From Planctomycetota bacterium (GTDB lineage Bacteria; Planctomycetota; Phycisphaerae; Sedimentisphaerales; Anaerohalosphaeraceae): a stretch of 64,000 nt of DNA. The stretch spans positions 26,909-90,908 of the forward strand of contig DUZQ01000002.1 of NCBI GenBank assembly GCA_013349435.1. Reading direction: 5' to 3'. The notes under the pieces were generated by a model. It was not told the origin of the DNA. It worked only from the letters and a program-made list of their open reading frames with translations, and ran no database searches. The position numbers and the translations under genes were made by a program. Positions 9,012 through 19,157 of the stretch are shown here, piece by piece (positions within the stretch are counted from its first letter, which is position 1; each line of letters begins with the position of its first letter).

Positions 9012-10505
9012 ATGAATTTGAAAAACTATTTCTATTTGTGCTTGATTATCGTTTTACTCTCCGGCTCTTTTGCATCGGCAGAGGAAAAAGAAAGGCATTA
9101 CGAACCATCCTGGGAATCGTTGCGTCATTACAAGATTCCTGAATGGTTCCGTGATGTAAAGTACGGAATATTTATACACTGGGGAGTGTATGCAGTGCCA
9201 GCCTATCACGATGAATGGTATCCAAAATGGATGTACGCCAAAGATGGTGATGAAGAAGGAGAAGTTTATAAGCACCACAGAAAAAAATACGGCGACCAGA
9301 AGGAGTTTGGGTACAAGGACTTTATCCCGATGTTCAAGGCCCAAAAATGGGAGCCCGCGGCCTGGGCCGAATTGTTCAAAAAGGCGGGTGCACGCTATGT
9401 CGTGCCTGTGGCCGAACATCATGACGGCTTCGCAATGTATGAGTCCAGCCATACGCGGTGGGATTCCGTGGAAATGGGGCCCCATCGCGATGTTATCGCC
9501 GAACTTGGCAAGGCCGTCCGCGCCGAGGGTATGTACTATGGAGTCTCAACGCATTATGCCCACAACTGGAACCACTTTTTCTACAGCGAGGAATTTGACA
9601 ATTACGAGTTTCAGTATTCCGGCCTTTACGGCATACCGCACCAACCGGGCGAAAGACCCCCCGAATGGTTCATGCATCACTGGTACGGGCGCACCAGGGA
9701 ATTGGTCGATAAGTATGAACCTGACATACTCTGGTTTGATTTCGGCTTTCTCCTGCCGGAATATGAGGAGTATCGCAAGGCAATAGCTGCCCATTACTAT
9801 AACAAGGGAATCGAATGGGATAAGGAAGTTGTCCTTCAGTTCAAAGATGACGGCTATCCCCCCGGCTATGCAGTGCTGGACGTCGAACGCGGTAAGCTCG
9901 ATGAAATGTACGAATTTTGCTGGCAGACCGATACCTCCGTCAGTAAAAAATCTTGGGGATACATCGAAAATGATGATTTCAAAACCGTCAACAGTCTCGT
10001 CGACGACCTCATCGACATTGTAAGCAAAAACGGATGCCTGCTGCTCAACATAGGCCCACAAGCCGATGGTACCATACCACAGGAGGCCAGGGAGATACTC
10101 CTCGGTATCGGCAAATGGCTTGAGCTGAATGGAGAAGCTATCTTCGAAACTCGTCCATGGCATACTTACGGCGAAGGACCGACCATGGTGATGGGGCGGG
10201 AATGGGATGATGAGTACAAGGAAGCAAAAGGCTATACCGCCGAAGATATCCGCTTCACAACAAAAAGTAATAACTTGTATATTTCATTATTAGTCTGGCC
10301 GGGCGAGAAGGTAACCGTCAAAAAACTCGGCATCAACTCTCCTTTGAAAAAGGATTCTATCAAGTCCATCAAGATGATCGGCGACCTCAAAGAGTTGTCA
10401 TGGTCCCAGGATAACGACGGTCTGACAATACAATTGCCGAGAAAAACCCCATGCAAAAATGCCTCTGTTCTTAAAGTAGAATTGAAAGGTCCTGCTATGG
10501 AATAA
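9012..10505 (+). CDS. Secreted GH29 alpha-L-fucosidase
   Basis: Signal peptide; YEPSWESLRHYKIPEWFRDVKYGIFIHWGVYAVPA, AEHHDGFAMYES, PDILWFDFGF, NGCLLLNIGPQADGTIP. Confidence 0.93.
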   Translation: MNLKNYFYLCLIIVLLSGSFASAEEKERHYEPSWESLRHYKIPEWFRDVKYGIFIHWGVYAVPAYHDEWYPKWMYAKDGDEEGEVYKHHRKKYGDQKEFGYKDFIPMFKAQKWEPAAWAELFKKAGARYVVPVAEHHDGFAMYESSHTRWDSVEMGPHRDVIAELGKAVRAEGMYYGVSTHYAHNWNHFFYSEEFDNYEFQYSGLYGIPHQPGERPPEWFMHHWYGRTRELVDKYEPDILWFDFGFLLPEYEEYRKAIAAHYYNKGIEWDKEVVLQFKDDGYPPGYAVLDVERGKLDEMYEFCWQTDTSVSKKSWGYIENDDFKTVNSLVDDLIDIVSKNGCLLLNIGPQADGTIPQEAREILLGIGKWLELNGEAIFETRPWHTYGEGPTMVMGREWDDEYKEAKGYTAEDIRFTTKSNNLYISLLVWPGEKVTVKKLGINSPLKKDSIKSIKMIGDLKELSWSQDNDGLTIQLPRKTPCKNASVLKVELKGPAME

Positions 10506-10598
10506 AACCGTCAACTAATTTCCTGATTTATATCTTTTTGGCATCGTAAATTTTCGCTGTCTGCGCTTTGTGCTCAGACGAAACCACAGCAATGCAAA

Positions 10599-11714
10599 TT
10601 ATTTGTATGTTGAAGTGTCCTCGAGCAGCTTCCTGACGGTATCCAGGAACCTCGCGGCATATTCGCCGTTGGCAATTTTGTGATCCACCGACAGACTCAG
10701 GTTCATCATCTTGCGAACAGCGGTATCACCACGGACCGACATATACTCCTCAACAATCCTGCCCACACCAAAGCCGCTGCACTGGCCCGGTATCACTATC
10801 GGTATGAATACATCCACCCCAAGCCTGCCCGGATTGCTGATGGTAATACAGGCACCCCGGACATCATCAGGCCCAAGGCTTTCATCAAGGGCCTTTTCAG
10901 TCAGCCGCCTCATCTCTCGGTCGATTTGCGTAACGTCTTTTTTGTCGGCGTCCTTGACCACCGGAACAACGACTCCCTTCGGAGCTGCAACTGTAAATCC
11001 GATATTAATTACATCCGCCAGTTCGATGCTGTCACCTGCAATCTGTCCGGTCATAATAGGAAAATCGACCAGCGCAGTTGCCACAGCTTTTATGATAAAG
11101 GCATCAAAACCAATCTCGGTCTCGCCGGTTCCCAACCCGGCTTTCAGTTTTGCCGGCTCTGTAACATCAACTTTGCTGCTGAGATAAAAGCATGGTATTT
11201 CTCTTTTCGACCTGACCATTTGCTCGGCGATTCGCTTTTGACGTCCGGTCAGGGCAACTGCCGTGCCGGGCTTTGAAACAACAACATTTTCAGGCTCCGT
11301 GTCTTCGGCGGACACGACATGCTGTTCCTCAGGTTCCACATCGGTTATCAGGGCTTGTGGTTCAGACGTCCCGGCGGGGGAGTCGTTTTTTTTTAAGGAG
11401 TCAATAAAGCTTTGAGGCACATCCTCATCCTCTTCGCCGAGGACCAGAAGCACGTCCCCGACCTCCACCGTCTGTTCAAGCTCAACAAGAATGTACCTGA
11501 CAAATCCAGAGGCCGGTGATTCCATCTCTAAGGTAGCTTTCTCCGTCTCTATCTCGAAGATTACGTCACCCTTTTTGACATGGTCGCCGACCCTGACCAT
11601 ACAGCCGACAACCGTTCCTTCCTCAATCGCTTCACCGAACTGCGGCAATCTCACTTCCGTCGCCATAATATCATCCTTATTTTTCTTGCCCTGCCATAAA
11701 ACACCGCCAAACAA
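10599..11714 (-). CDS. 2-oxo acid dehydrogenase E2 component (dihydrolipoamide acyltransferase); start may be MATEVRLPQFG
   Basis: Lipoyl domain FEIETEKATLEMESPASG, linker, acyltransferase domain ending SVDHKIANGEYAARFL. Confidence 0.9.
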   Translation of the reverse strand: MFGGVLWQGKKNKDDIMATEVRLPQFGEAIEEGTVVGCMVRVGDHVKKGDVIFEIETEKATLEMESPASGFVRYILVELEQTVEVGDVLLVLGEEDEDVPQSFIDSLKKNDSPAGTSEPQALITDVEPEEQHVVSAEDTEPENVVVSKPGTAVALTGRQKRIAEQMVRSKREIPCFYLSSKVDVTEPAKLKAGLGTGETEIGFDAFIIKAVATALVDFPIMTGQIAGDSIELADVINIGFTVAAPKGVVVPVVKDADKKDVTQIDREMRRLTEKALDESLGPDDVRGACITISNPGRLGVDVFIPIVIPGQCSGFGVGRIVEEYMSVRGDTAVRKMMNLSLSVDHKIANGEYAARFLDTVRKLLEDTSTYK

Positions 11715-11924
11715 TATAAGGTATGAAAGTTTACCATCTTTTTCGGATTTAATCCAGCCTAAGATTTGTAAATCTTCGGCTTTGGGCCTATCACTTTCTG
11801 AGATGTAATTCTGCGGGCTAAAATCCCGGCGGAACCGTACCTGTATAGTCAGCCCTGCTTGTCCTTAGCTTGTCGAAGGACGTTTTACGCGGGGGGTTAT
11901 GGCCGACTAAAATATTACCGGGTC

Positions 11925-14186
11925 TTAATCGGTCAAATCCAGCAGGCCTGCGTCAATATATTGTCTGCGGCCGAGCCTTCTGCCGTGAACAGCCAGGATA
12001 TTTTCCCCTTCTCTCAGACGCGACTTCGCCTCACCTTCCAGACGAAATAACGTATATGCGAACTGATGCTCAGGCCCTTCGGCTACAAGCTCGCCATTCA
12101 AATATATAAGCGTTTCCTGCTCAAAGTCGTGGTACACAATAAGATATGGATTCGATATATCTTTACCGGACAAAGCGAATGTCTTTCTAAGCCAGATGTC
12201 GTTGCCCGTCCACTTCGTTCTAACTATAGCGCCAACAACATCCGGGTCCCCGAAGCCTGCTGCGCCTTGCTGCCACGAGCTGTCTTCAAAATCGAGTTCT
12301 CTCCACCCTTCAGGTGGTTTATCAATTGTATAGCGCCATTGTTGGGATTCTTCCTGCGAGGTGGGAACAACCGGCTCAAATTTATATGAATCCGGCCCAA
12401 CCCGACAAAGCTCCTCGGCAGCGGTGGCCAGCCGTTTGCTGTCCATCTTCACCACTGCCCGGTCGTATGTCATCAATCCGTTAACCTCATTTTCCACATC
12501 TGTTATCTGCGTATAAACAGCCGCTGACAGACCCAGTGAAATATACGGCTTCAGCTCCTCGAGCAATGCTTCGTAGGCCAAGGCAAGTGCACCGGCATCT
12601 TTGAAACCGCGGTAGCCCCAGCTTTTCTTCTCCTGCCAGGTATGCCCCTCAACAGGCAGTCCCAGCCCCCCGAATTCGCCAAGCACCAGCGCCCTGCCTT
12701 TTTCAGCAGGCGCCCCGGTAGGACCCGGATAACCATGTACGTCATGAATATCACCCACTCCTTTATCCACAAAGCCGCTGGCCCCGATGACCAGACGCGA
12801 CCGGTCTTTTTTCTTCATCCACTCCACCAGCCGATCTGTATCGTATTGTCCCCATCCCTCGTTAAAAAGCACCCACACAACGATACTTGGATGATTACGG
12901 AGACCGACCATCATACGAACAAGCTCCAGCTCAAACTGCCTGGCCGATTCTTCGGTCCGCTCGGTCCCCCACTCACCCGTAACATCACCACTGACCATAT
13001 CCTGCCAAACCAAAATCCCAAGCTTATCACACCAGTAATAGAACCGCTGCGGCTCAACCTTGATATGCTTGCGGATCGTATTGAAGCCGAGCTTCTTCGT
13101 GATCTCAATATCGTACCGCAGCGCCTCATCAGTCGGCGCCCGATACAACCCGTCCGGCCACCAGCCCTGGTCCAATGTGCCGTATTGAAAACCGATTTTG
13201 TCATTCAACGCCAGTCGAAGGACTCCCTTCCGGTCCCGTACCCTCGAAATCTTTCGCATCCCGAAATAACTACTCACCTCATCTATTACCTGACCGTCTT
13301 TCGTCAGCACGACTTCCAGTTCATACAAAAAAGGTGAATCCGGCGACCAAAGCTTCGCAGCCGGAATCTTTAATTTTACGGAGTTATATACCGTCCCTTC
13401 AGCCCGCGCAACTTCCTGTTTACCTTCCTTTGCGACTACCTCAATCCGACCTCCCCGGCCCTTTCCTCCGGTGCGGGCAAATATGTCCACCGTCTCACTG
13501 TCAATATCAGGTGTAACTACAAGCCTACGAATATATCTGTCCGGTACCGGCTCAAGCCATACCGTCTGCCATATACCCGTTACCGCAGTGTACCAGAATC
13601 CCCGCGGCTCAAGAGTTTGTTTGCCCCTCGGCTGATGACCTTCATCCGTTGGATCCCACACCGCAATTGTTATTTCCTGCAGGCCCTCAGAATTAAGCAT
13701 GCCGGTAATATCAAATGTAAAAGGGTCATATCCGCCGTGATGCGTGCCGACATGCCCGCCGTTGACATAAACAACCGTCTCCCAGTCAACCGCCCCGAAG
13801 TGCAGCAGAAAACGACGCCCTTTCCATAAAGCCGGTAATTCAAACTTGCGTTTGTACCATAACCTCTCCGATTCGGTAACTTTCTTAGCCACTCCGGATA
13901 GCTCCGATTCGACCGGAAAAGGCACAAGGATTTTACCGTCAAATTGCTTGGGCATTTCTTCATCCTTGCCGGTGATGGCATACTCCCAAAGCCCGTTAAG
14001 ATTCAGCCACTGGTCACGAACCATCATCGGACGGGGATATTCGGCCAAGACATTCTCCGGCGATACCTCCTTTGCCCACCGAGTCATCATAATTTCCCCG
14101 GCTTGTTCCGGAGTATGTTCGACCGGCCCACACGCACCTAAAATAGTTACAAAAAACAGAACCGTTTCCAACCGTACTTTTTTCAT
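11925..14186 (-). CDS. GH2-family glycoside hydrolase (beta-galactosidase/beta-glucuronidase-like) lipoprotein
   Basis: Lipobox-like ILGAC; sugar-binding N-domain; WVLFNEGWGQYDTDRL and LVLGEFGGLG catalytic motifs. Confidence 0.88.
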   Translation of the reverse strand: MKKVRLETVLFFVTILGACGPVEHTPEQAGEIMMTRWAKEVSPENVLAEYPRPMMVRDQWLNLNGLWEYAITGKDEEMPKQFDGKILVPFPVESELSGVAKKVTESERLWYKRKFELPALWKGRRFLLHFGAVDWETVVYVNGGHVGTHHGGYDPFTFDITGMLNSEGLQEITIAVWDPTDEGHQPRGKQTLEPRGFWYTAVTGIWQTVWLEPVPDRYIRRLVVTPDIDSETVDIFARTGGKGRGGRIEVVAKEGKQEVARAEGTVYNSVKLKIPAAKLWSPDSPFLYELEVVLTKDGQVIDEVSSYFGMRKISRVRDRKGVLRLALNDKIGFQYGTLDQGWWPDGLYRAPTDEALRYDIEITKKLGFNTIRKHIKVEPQRFYYWCDKLGILVWQDMVSGDVTGEWGTERTEESARQFELELVRMMVGLRNHPSIVVWVLFNEGWGQYDTDRLVEWMKKKDRSRLVIGASGFVDKGVGDIHDVHGYPGPTGAPAEKGRALVLGEFGGLGLPVEGHTWQEKKSWGYRGFKDAGALALAYEALLEELKPYISLGLSAAVYTQITDVENEVNGLMTYDRAVVKMDSKRLATAAEELCRVGPDSYKFEPVVPTSQEESQQWRYTIDKPPEGWRELDFEDSSWQQGAAGFGDPDVVGAIVRTKWTGNDIWLRKTFALSGKDISNPYLIVYHDFEQETLIYLNGELVAEGPEHQFAYTLFRLEGEAKSRLREGENILAVHGRRLGRRQYIDAGLLDLTD

Positions 14187-14413
14187 TTAGGTCATACCCT
14201 CGAAATTCACCTTTTTTTTGATATATGCTCTGGTTATAGCTACACAACCAAAATTATACCAAAGACCGTACTAACATCAACATAAAGCCTTACAGGCCGA
14301 AGCCGTTAAAGGTTAAACATCTTCCAATCTCTCTTCTTTACTTGTAAAAACAATAGTATTTAGATAATATACAATACAGGTAATCCTTGGTTCTAAGTAA
14401 ATGAAATCACATT

Positions 14414-14863
14414 ATGCGAGCTGTTATACAAAGAGTAAAAGAAGCGAAGATTGAAGTTGACGGCAATGTTGTCGGCTCAATTGACAAGGGTCTTCTGGTC
14501 TTTCAGGGTGTGGGTAAAGACGATACCGAAAAAGACGTTGAATTCACCGCCGACAAATTAGTCAACCTGCGAATCTTCCCTGATGAAAACAAAAAAATGA
14601 ACCTGAGCGTTCTCGACGTCGGAGGAGCCATTTTATTAGTAAGTCAATTCACTCTCTATGGCGACTGTAGAAAGGGCCGTCGGCCTAGCTTCGATTTGGC
14701 GGGCGAACCCCAGGAAGCCAAAAGGCTTTATGAAAAAACAATCGAAACTATCCGTCAAAAAGGCGCCCCGGTTGAAACCGGTGTCTTCGCCGCCCACATG
14801 GATGTGAGCAGCGTAAATGACGGACCGGTAACATTTCTGTTGGACAGCAAAAAAACATTCTAA
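14414..14863 (+). CDS. dtd: D-aminoacyl-tRNA deacylase
   Basis: [58 protein letters not shown]. Confidence 0.97.
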   Translation: MRAVIQRVKEAKIEVDGNVVGSIDKGLLVFQGVGKDDTEKDVEFTADKLVNLRIFPDENKKMNLSVLDVGGAILLVSQFTLYGDCRKGRRPSFDLAGEPQEAKRLYEKTIETIRQKGAPVETGVFAAHMDVSSVNDGPVTFLLDSKKTF

Positions 14864-14887
14864 ACCAACTCTAATTTAAATATTAAA

Positions 14888-14922
14888 GGGCACTGTTGAT
14901 TTAACGACAGTGCCCCTTTGCT
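14888..14922. terminator. Intrinsic terminator between convergent dtd and GH29
   Basis: GGGCACTGT (14888-14896) / ACAGTGCCC (14907-14915) perfect 9-bp stem followed by a T-rich stretch. Confidence 0.75.
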
Positions 14923-14941
14923 CTTTTAACTTATCTCTTCA

Positions 14942-16780
14942 TCAGTCAATCTTTGGATGATGGTAGCGTTCGATTTTGAAGGCGTAAGCATACTTGCAGG
15001 GCTTTCTGTTGGGTGTTTCAATGATCAAACCTTCACGTGTGATCTCCCAATCAAGTTCCCTGCCGTCACCAAGCATGGTGATGCGTTTAATCTCCTGGGG
15101 ATAAAAGCCGGGGTAACGAGGCCCTTCTTCTCTTTCTTCGATTTCAAATTCCTCGCCGTCGAACATTCCACTAATTCTAAAGGTACCGATGCGTATTATT
15201 ATCTCTTCGCCTTCCTGCTCATAAGTACCGTCTTTACCCTCTCCTGCAATTCCGCCGGAGACCGTAACTTGGCCTTGGTCTTTGAATTCCCAGGTGTACT
15301 CTGCATCGTCTTGCTCTATGGTAAACGTCTTTCCTGCAATTGAAGGTATGTCTTCGTCATCCTCGTCCCAGTCTTCATCTTCGTCTTCATCATCCCAGTC
15401 TTCATCCTCTTCATCCTCTTCCTCTTCAGGACTTTCCAATCTCAGGGTTTTGATAATCGCCTCTTCGCCGGGCCAGGCGAGGAAGATTGCATAAAGGTCA
15501 TCGCCCTTGACTGTGAAACGGATGTCCTCGCTGGTATAGACGGTGTCTGCCTCGTTAAAGCCTATGTCGCTTGCCTCGCCGAGGTTGGTCGGGCCTTCGC
15601 CGGCAATCATCCACGGGCTGGTGCCGTAGATGGCCTCGCCGTTGACATCGAGCCAGGCGCCCAACTCAAGCAGCAACTTGCGGGCACCCTCAGGAATTGT
15701 TCCATCAGGCTTGGGGCCCACATTTAAGAGCAGATAGCCGTTCTTGCTCACACGGTCAACGAGGTTGTCAACCACACGGTCCGGCGGCTTAAATATAAGG
15801 TCTTCGGCATAACCCCACGCTCCGCGGTCATCGACCGTAGAGTCGGTTATCCACTCGTGATAAGTAAGTTTTGCTTCCTGGCCCAGTTCGAGGTCTCGCA
15901 CACCGGTGGCGGGTACGATGTCGTTGCCCTTGTAGGTTACTACTACTTCTTTTCCCTTGGCCTCGGCATCGTTGTAGTAGTAAGCGAGGAAGTCTTTGAC
16001 GTAGCCTTCGGGAATTGAGTCCAGTGCAAAATCGAACCAGATAAAGTCGGGGCTGTATTTGTCGATGACCTCGATAATCTTGCCGTACCACTCGTCCAGA
16101 AACTCCTGGTTGCGCATCGCGCCTTCTTCGTGCTGCTGGCCGTACAGACCTGCATACTTAGGATCGCCGGTGTCATAACGCTTATCCCAGACCGGAAAGA
16201 AGAACCAGTTGGCGGCATGGTGGAATGCGGTAACGAATTTCATATTCCGCTTTCTGACCGCCTTTTCAAATTCACCGACAACATCCCTCTTAGGCCCCAT
16301 CTTCGCGGCGTTCCAGTCGGAATACTTGGTGTCCCACATGGCAAAGCCGTCGTGATGCTCCGCGACGGGACCTGCAAATTTAGCACCCGATTTGGCAAAA
16401 AGCTCGGCCCATTCATCAGCGTTAAACTTATGGGCCGTGAATTTCGGGATAAGATCCTTGTAACCGAAGGTTGGTGTCAGTTTGCCAAATTTTTTCTCGA
16501 AGTGCTTACGGGCCTCAGATTCAGGATCGATATACATGCCGTGAGAGTACCAGGTGGTATTTTCGCCGAAGGCGTGTACGGCATAAGGCCCCCAGTGTGT
16601 GTAAATACCATACTTGCCGTCACGAAGCCACTTAGGGATCTCCTTGTATTCGCGGAGAGATTCCCACGTCGGCTCATACTTTTTGGCCCCACATTTTCCT
16701 GCTTTGCTCAACTGCTCCTCCTGACAGCCGACAATCAGCACACAAACCATAACCAATAAAATTAATGTTAACTTCTTCAT
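14942..16780 (-). CDS. GH29 alpha-L-fucosidase lipoprotein with acidic insertion in the C-terminal domain
   Basis: Lipobox-like LIVGC; YEPTWESLREYKEIPKWLRDGKYGIYTHWGPYAV; PDFIWFDFA; insertion SPEEEEDEEDEDWDDEDEDEDWDEDDED... Confidence 0.92.
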   Translation of the reverse strand: MKKLTLILLVMVCVLIVGCQEEQLSKAGKCGAKKYEPTWESLREYKEIPKWLRDGKYGIYTHWGPYAVHAFGENTTWYSHGMYIDPESEARKHFEKKFGKLTPTFGYKDLIPKFTAHKFNADEWAELFAKSGAKFAGPVAEHHDGFAMWDTKYSDWNAAKMGPKRDVVGEFEKAVRKRNMKFVTAFHHAANWFFFPVWDKRYDTGDPKYAGLYGQQHEEGAMRNQEFLDEWYGKIIEVIDKYSPDFIWFDFALDSIPEGYVKDFLAYYYNDAEAKGKEVVVTYKGNDIVPATGVRDLELGQEAKLTYHEWITDSTVDDRGAWGYAEDLIFKPPDRVVDNLVDRVSKNGYLLLNVGPKPDGTIPEGARKLLLELGAWLDVNGEAIYGTSPWMIAGEGPTNLGEASDIGFNEADTVYTSEDIRFTVKGDDLYAIFLAWPGEEAIIKTLRLESPEEEEDEEDEDWDDEDEDEDWDEDDEDIPSIAGKTFTIEQDDAEYTWEFKDQGQVTVSGGIAGEGKDGTYEQEGEEIIIRIGTFRISGMFDGEEFEIEEREEGPRYPGFYPQEIKRITMLGDGRELDWEITREGLIIETPNRKPCKYAYAFKIERYHHPKID

Positions 16781-16829
16781 CTTTTGCTCCTTATAATAAG
16801 TTTACAAATATATTTAATACAACCTACGA

Positions 16830-18995
16830 TCATTTTACGGGAGTAAGCGAAAGCTTTGTCTCTTCCCGGGCTTTGATTTTTATCCAGACGATAAGAGCGG
16901 TATTCCCTTCAACGTCGTACTCAATACCGTACCGAAAATCTTTGCCCCTCGGAACCTTTCTTCCATCAATTGTCAAGGTCGCTTCGGCCGAGCCACAATT
17001 TTCAATAACCAGAGCAAGATTTTCCAGCGGCTCTTCTTTGCTCGCGGCAAACTCGGCTTCGAGTACATCCCCCTGTCTCTTTGCCTTCAGGATGTATGCT
17101 CTTTGAGTGTAATCATAACCCTCGCTTTCATAGCCGGAGCCTGCTACTTTAATCTCAGGCGGCCGGTTCCAGGACCTTGCAAGAGCAACAAGCGACTCGG
17201 CAGGCTTGTCGGTCATGCCGTAAAGAGCAGCCTGACCAGCCGGATCTCCCCAGCTCAATGACGAATGCGCCGTTCGGTCGGGTGCGTTTGCACTTCTGCC
17301 GTCCGAATATGTCTGGGCCACAGGCCAGTGATTCCACCACGGAAAATGTGAATACGCCGGCCTTACCTCAAGATTAAAAACATCAAATCCACCACCTTCA
17401 CGTAATATCATAAATGGCCTGAATTTGGACTTAAAGTTGGTCATTTGAATTACAGCTTCGTCAAGGTCAAATTCAGGATACCCGTGTTCCCAGGAGTAAG
17501 ATTTGCTCCGGCCATCCATATTCACCAATGTACACGCCTCAAGCTCGACATTATCCTCCGGCCTTGTCCCCGGCTCATTCAAAAAAATCGTCTCCTGCCA
17601 GCCCCCATAACCCGGCAGAACTTTTCTTACACTTACACCGTCAGGATAAATATAATACAACTCATTTCCCCACTCGCCGAAGCCCGTTTCGTTCGGTACA
17701 TCCTTCTGCCTGAACTTAACGTCCATCTGCAGATAACGCCAATTGACTACACAGCGGGCATCGTTACTTTCTATTATGGCAACCCGGCTGCTCCTGCACT
17801 GAGTATCGGACATGTGCTCGATACAGCCGGTGGGCATTTCCTCTCTCGCTCCGGCTCCTAAGAACCAGTTATTACCGGTCTCGCGGCTCTGGTCGGCCAT
17901 CCACTTGCCGTTCTCCGATACCAGACAGGCCGAGTACCGCGTCCCCCGCCAGAACATCACCTTCGTCGGCAGTTCATCAAACTGTACAACCACATCCATA
18001 TAATCCCCAACCGGCCAAATAGCGTCCCATTCAGGATAAAACTTCAGTCGCGTGTAGTTTGCACCAAATCTGCCAGAAGGCTTGACGGTCGGGAATTTCC
18101 GCGGTGCAAATTCCGGTATGTTTTCAGGCTTAACTGATTTATAGATGCTTTCAACCTCTTTGGCGCTTAGCGTTTTATCATAAACCTTTATCTCATCAAT
18201 GATACCGTCAAAAGTATATCGCGAAGGGTAAGTCGCCCAGTCGCGGATAGGCTCCGATGGAGCCAGGTCAACGCGGTTTTTGCCTATCCTGAAGCCCTTG
18301 TTCATATCACTGTAAGCGATACCGTAGTCAAACTGAAAATTGTTATAAGTACCCGCCGGCTTGCCGTCGATATATATGGCAAGACCCTCTTTAGCGTCAT
18401 AAGTCCCCACAACGTGGTGCCACTGATACAGACTAAGACCAAGTTTTGTCTTCGGATCGACCTCGGAATTACACTCATGCCAGACGCTTGTTGCATCGGA
18501 TATATGAAAGCCCAACCTTCCGCGTCCGTCAATGCCGAAGTAAAATCCGGTAATCTTATATTTGCCCACAGTCAGTATCGGCGCCCAGTTCCACGGATAC
18601 GCCCCCATCGCAATCCACGCCTCAATGGAAATATTCTTTACCGGTACTTCCAGCCCTTCGTCATCTTCATCGCGTCTGCGCCGCGACTCCCTCTGTCTGC
18701 TCTCAACATAGCAGCTGAATCCGTCGAACTTTATCGCCGAACCCGACACTCCCGGAACATATTTGGCCAGGCCTTTTATGCTATAGTCCGCCCCCGTAAC
18801 AATCTCTTCGGTGGATGCCCGCCGCATACGCTCACCGTAGCTGAAGCCCAGGTCCTTCTCGTCGTCAAAGCCCCAATAAAAAACCACTTTGCCTGAACAA
18901 AGCCGGGGCGATAACAATGCAAAAAACAGGCAAAAGACCGACAAGAATCGCTTTTCAGGAAAAATAAATGTTTTGATGCGCTTAACCATATTCAT
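16830..18995 (-). CDS. Secreted LamG-domain protein of unknown function
   Basis: Signal peptide; SIEAWIAMGAYPWNWAPIL, YQWHHVVGTYDAKEGLAIYIDGKPAG, GIIDEIKVYDKTLSAKEVESIY. Confidence 0.8.
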   Translation of the reverse strand: MNMVKRIKTFIFPEKRFLSVFCLFFALLSPRLCSGKVVFYWGFDDEKDLGFSYGERMRRASTEEIVTGADYSIKGLAKYVPGVSGSAIKFDGFSCYVESRQRESRRRRDEDDEGLEVPVKNISIEAWIAMGAYPWNWAPILTVGKYKITGFYFGIDGRGRLGFHISDATSVWHECNSEVDPKTKLGLSLYQWHHVVGTYDAKEGLAIYIDGKPAGTYNNFQFDYGIAYSDMNKGFRIGKNRVDLAPSEPIRDWATYPSRYTFDGIIDEIKVYDKTLSAKEVESIYKSVKPENIPEFAPRKFPTVKPSGRFGANYTRLKFYPEWDAIWPVGDYMDVVVQFDELPTKVMFWRGTRYSACLVSENGKWMADQSRETGNNWFLGAGAREEMPTGCIEHMSDTQCRSSRVAIIESNDARCVVNWRYLQMDVKFRQKDVPNETGFGEWGNELYYIYPDGVSVRKVLPGYGGWQETIFLNEPGTRPEDNVELEACTLVNMDGRSKSYSWEHGYPEFDLDEAVIQMTNFKSKFRPFMILREGGGFDVFNLEVRPAYSHFPWWNHWPVAQTYSDGRSANAPDRTAHSSLSWGDPAGQAALYGMTDKPAESLVALARSWNRPPEIKVAGSGYESEGYDYTQRAYILKAKRQGDVLEAEFAASKEEPLENLALVIENCGSAEATLTIDGRKVPRGKDFRYGIEYDVEGNTALIVWIKIKAREETKLSLTPVK

Positions 18996-19157
18996 TTCCC
19001 CTTATTCAGTATAACACCATCTTGCGGCTAAAACACCCAGGCAATCTTCGGTATCCACCCTGAACTACATGATAAAATCCATCTCCCTCAAACTATACTC
19101 TTGCCCATATAGAAAGTCAACTTTGTGATTATAATTCCCGGAAGCAATCTTTCTTGC

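Noticed and set aside
9190-9786. 198-aa plus-strand ORF and 9546-10163 minus-strand ORF within GH29
   Set aside because: Alternate-frame artefacts over a clear GH29 coding region.
12642-13337. 231-aa plus-strand ORF opposite the GH2 gene
   Set aside because: Shadow ORF of a high-confidence GH2 enzyme with low-complexity, biased composition.
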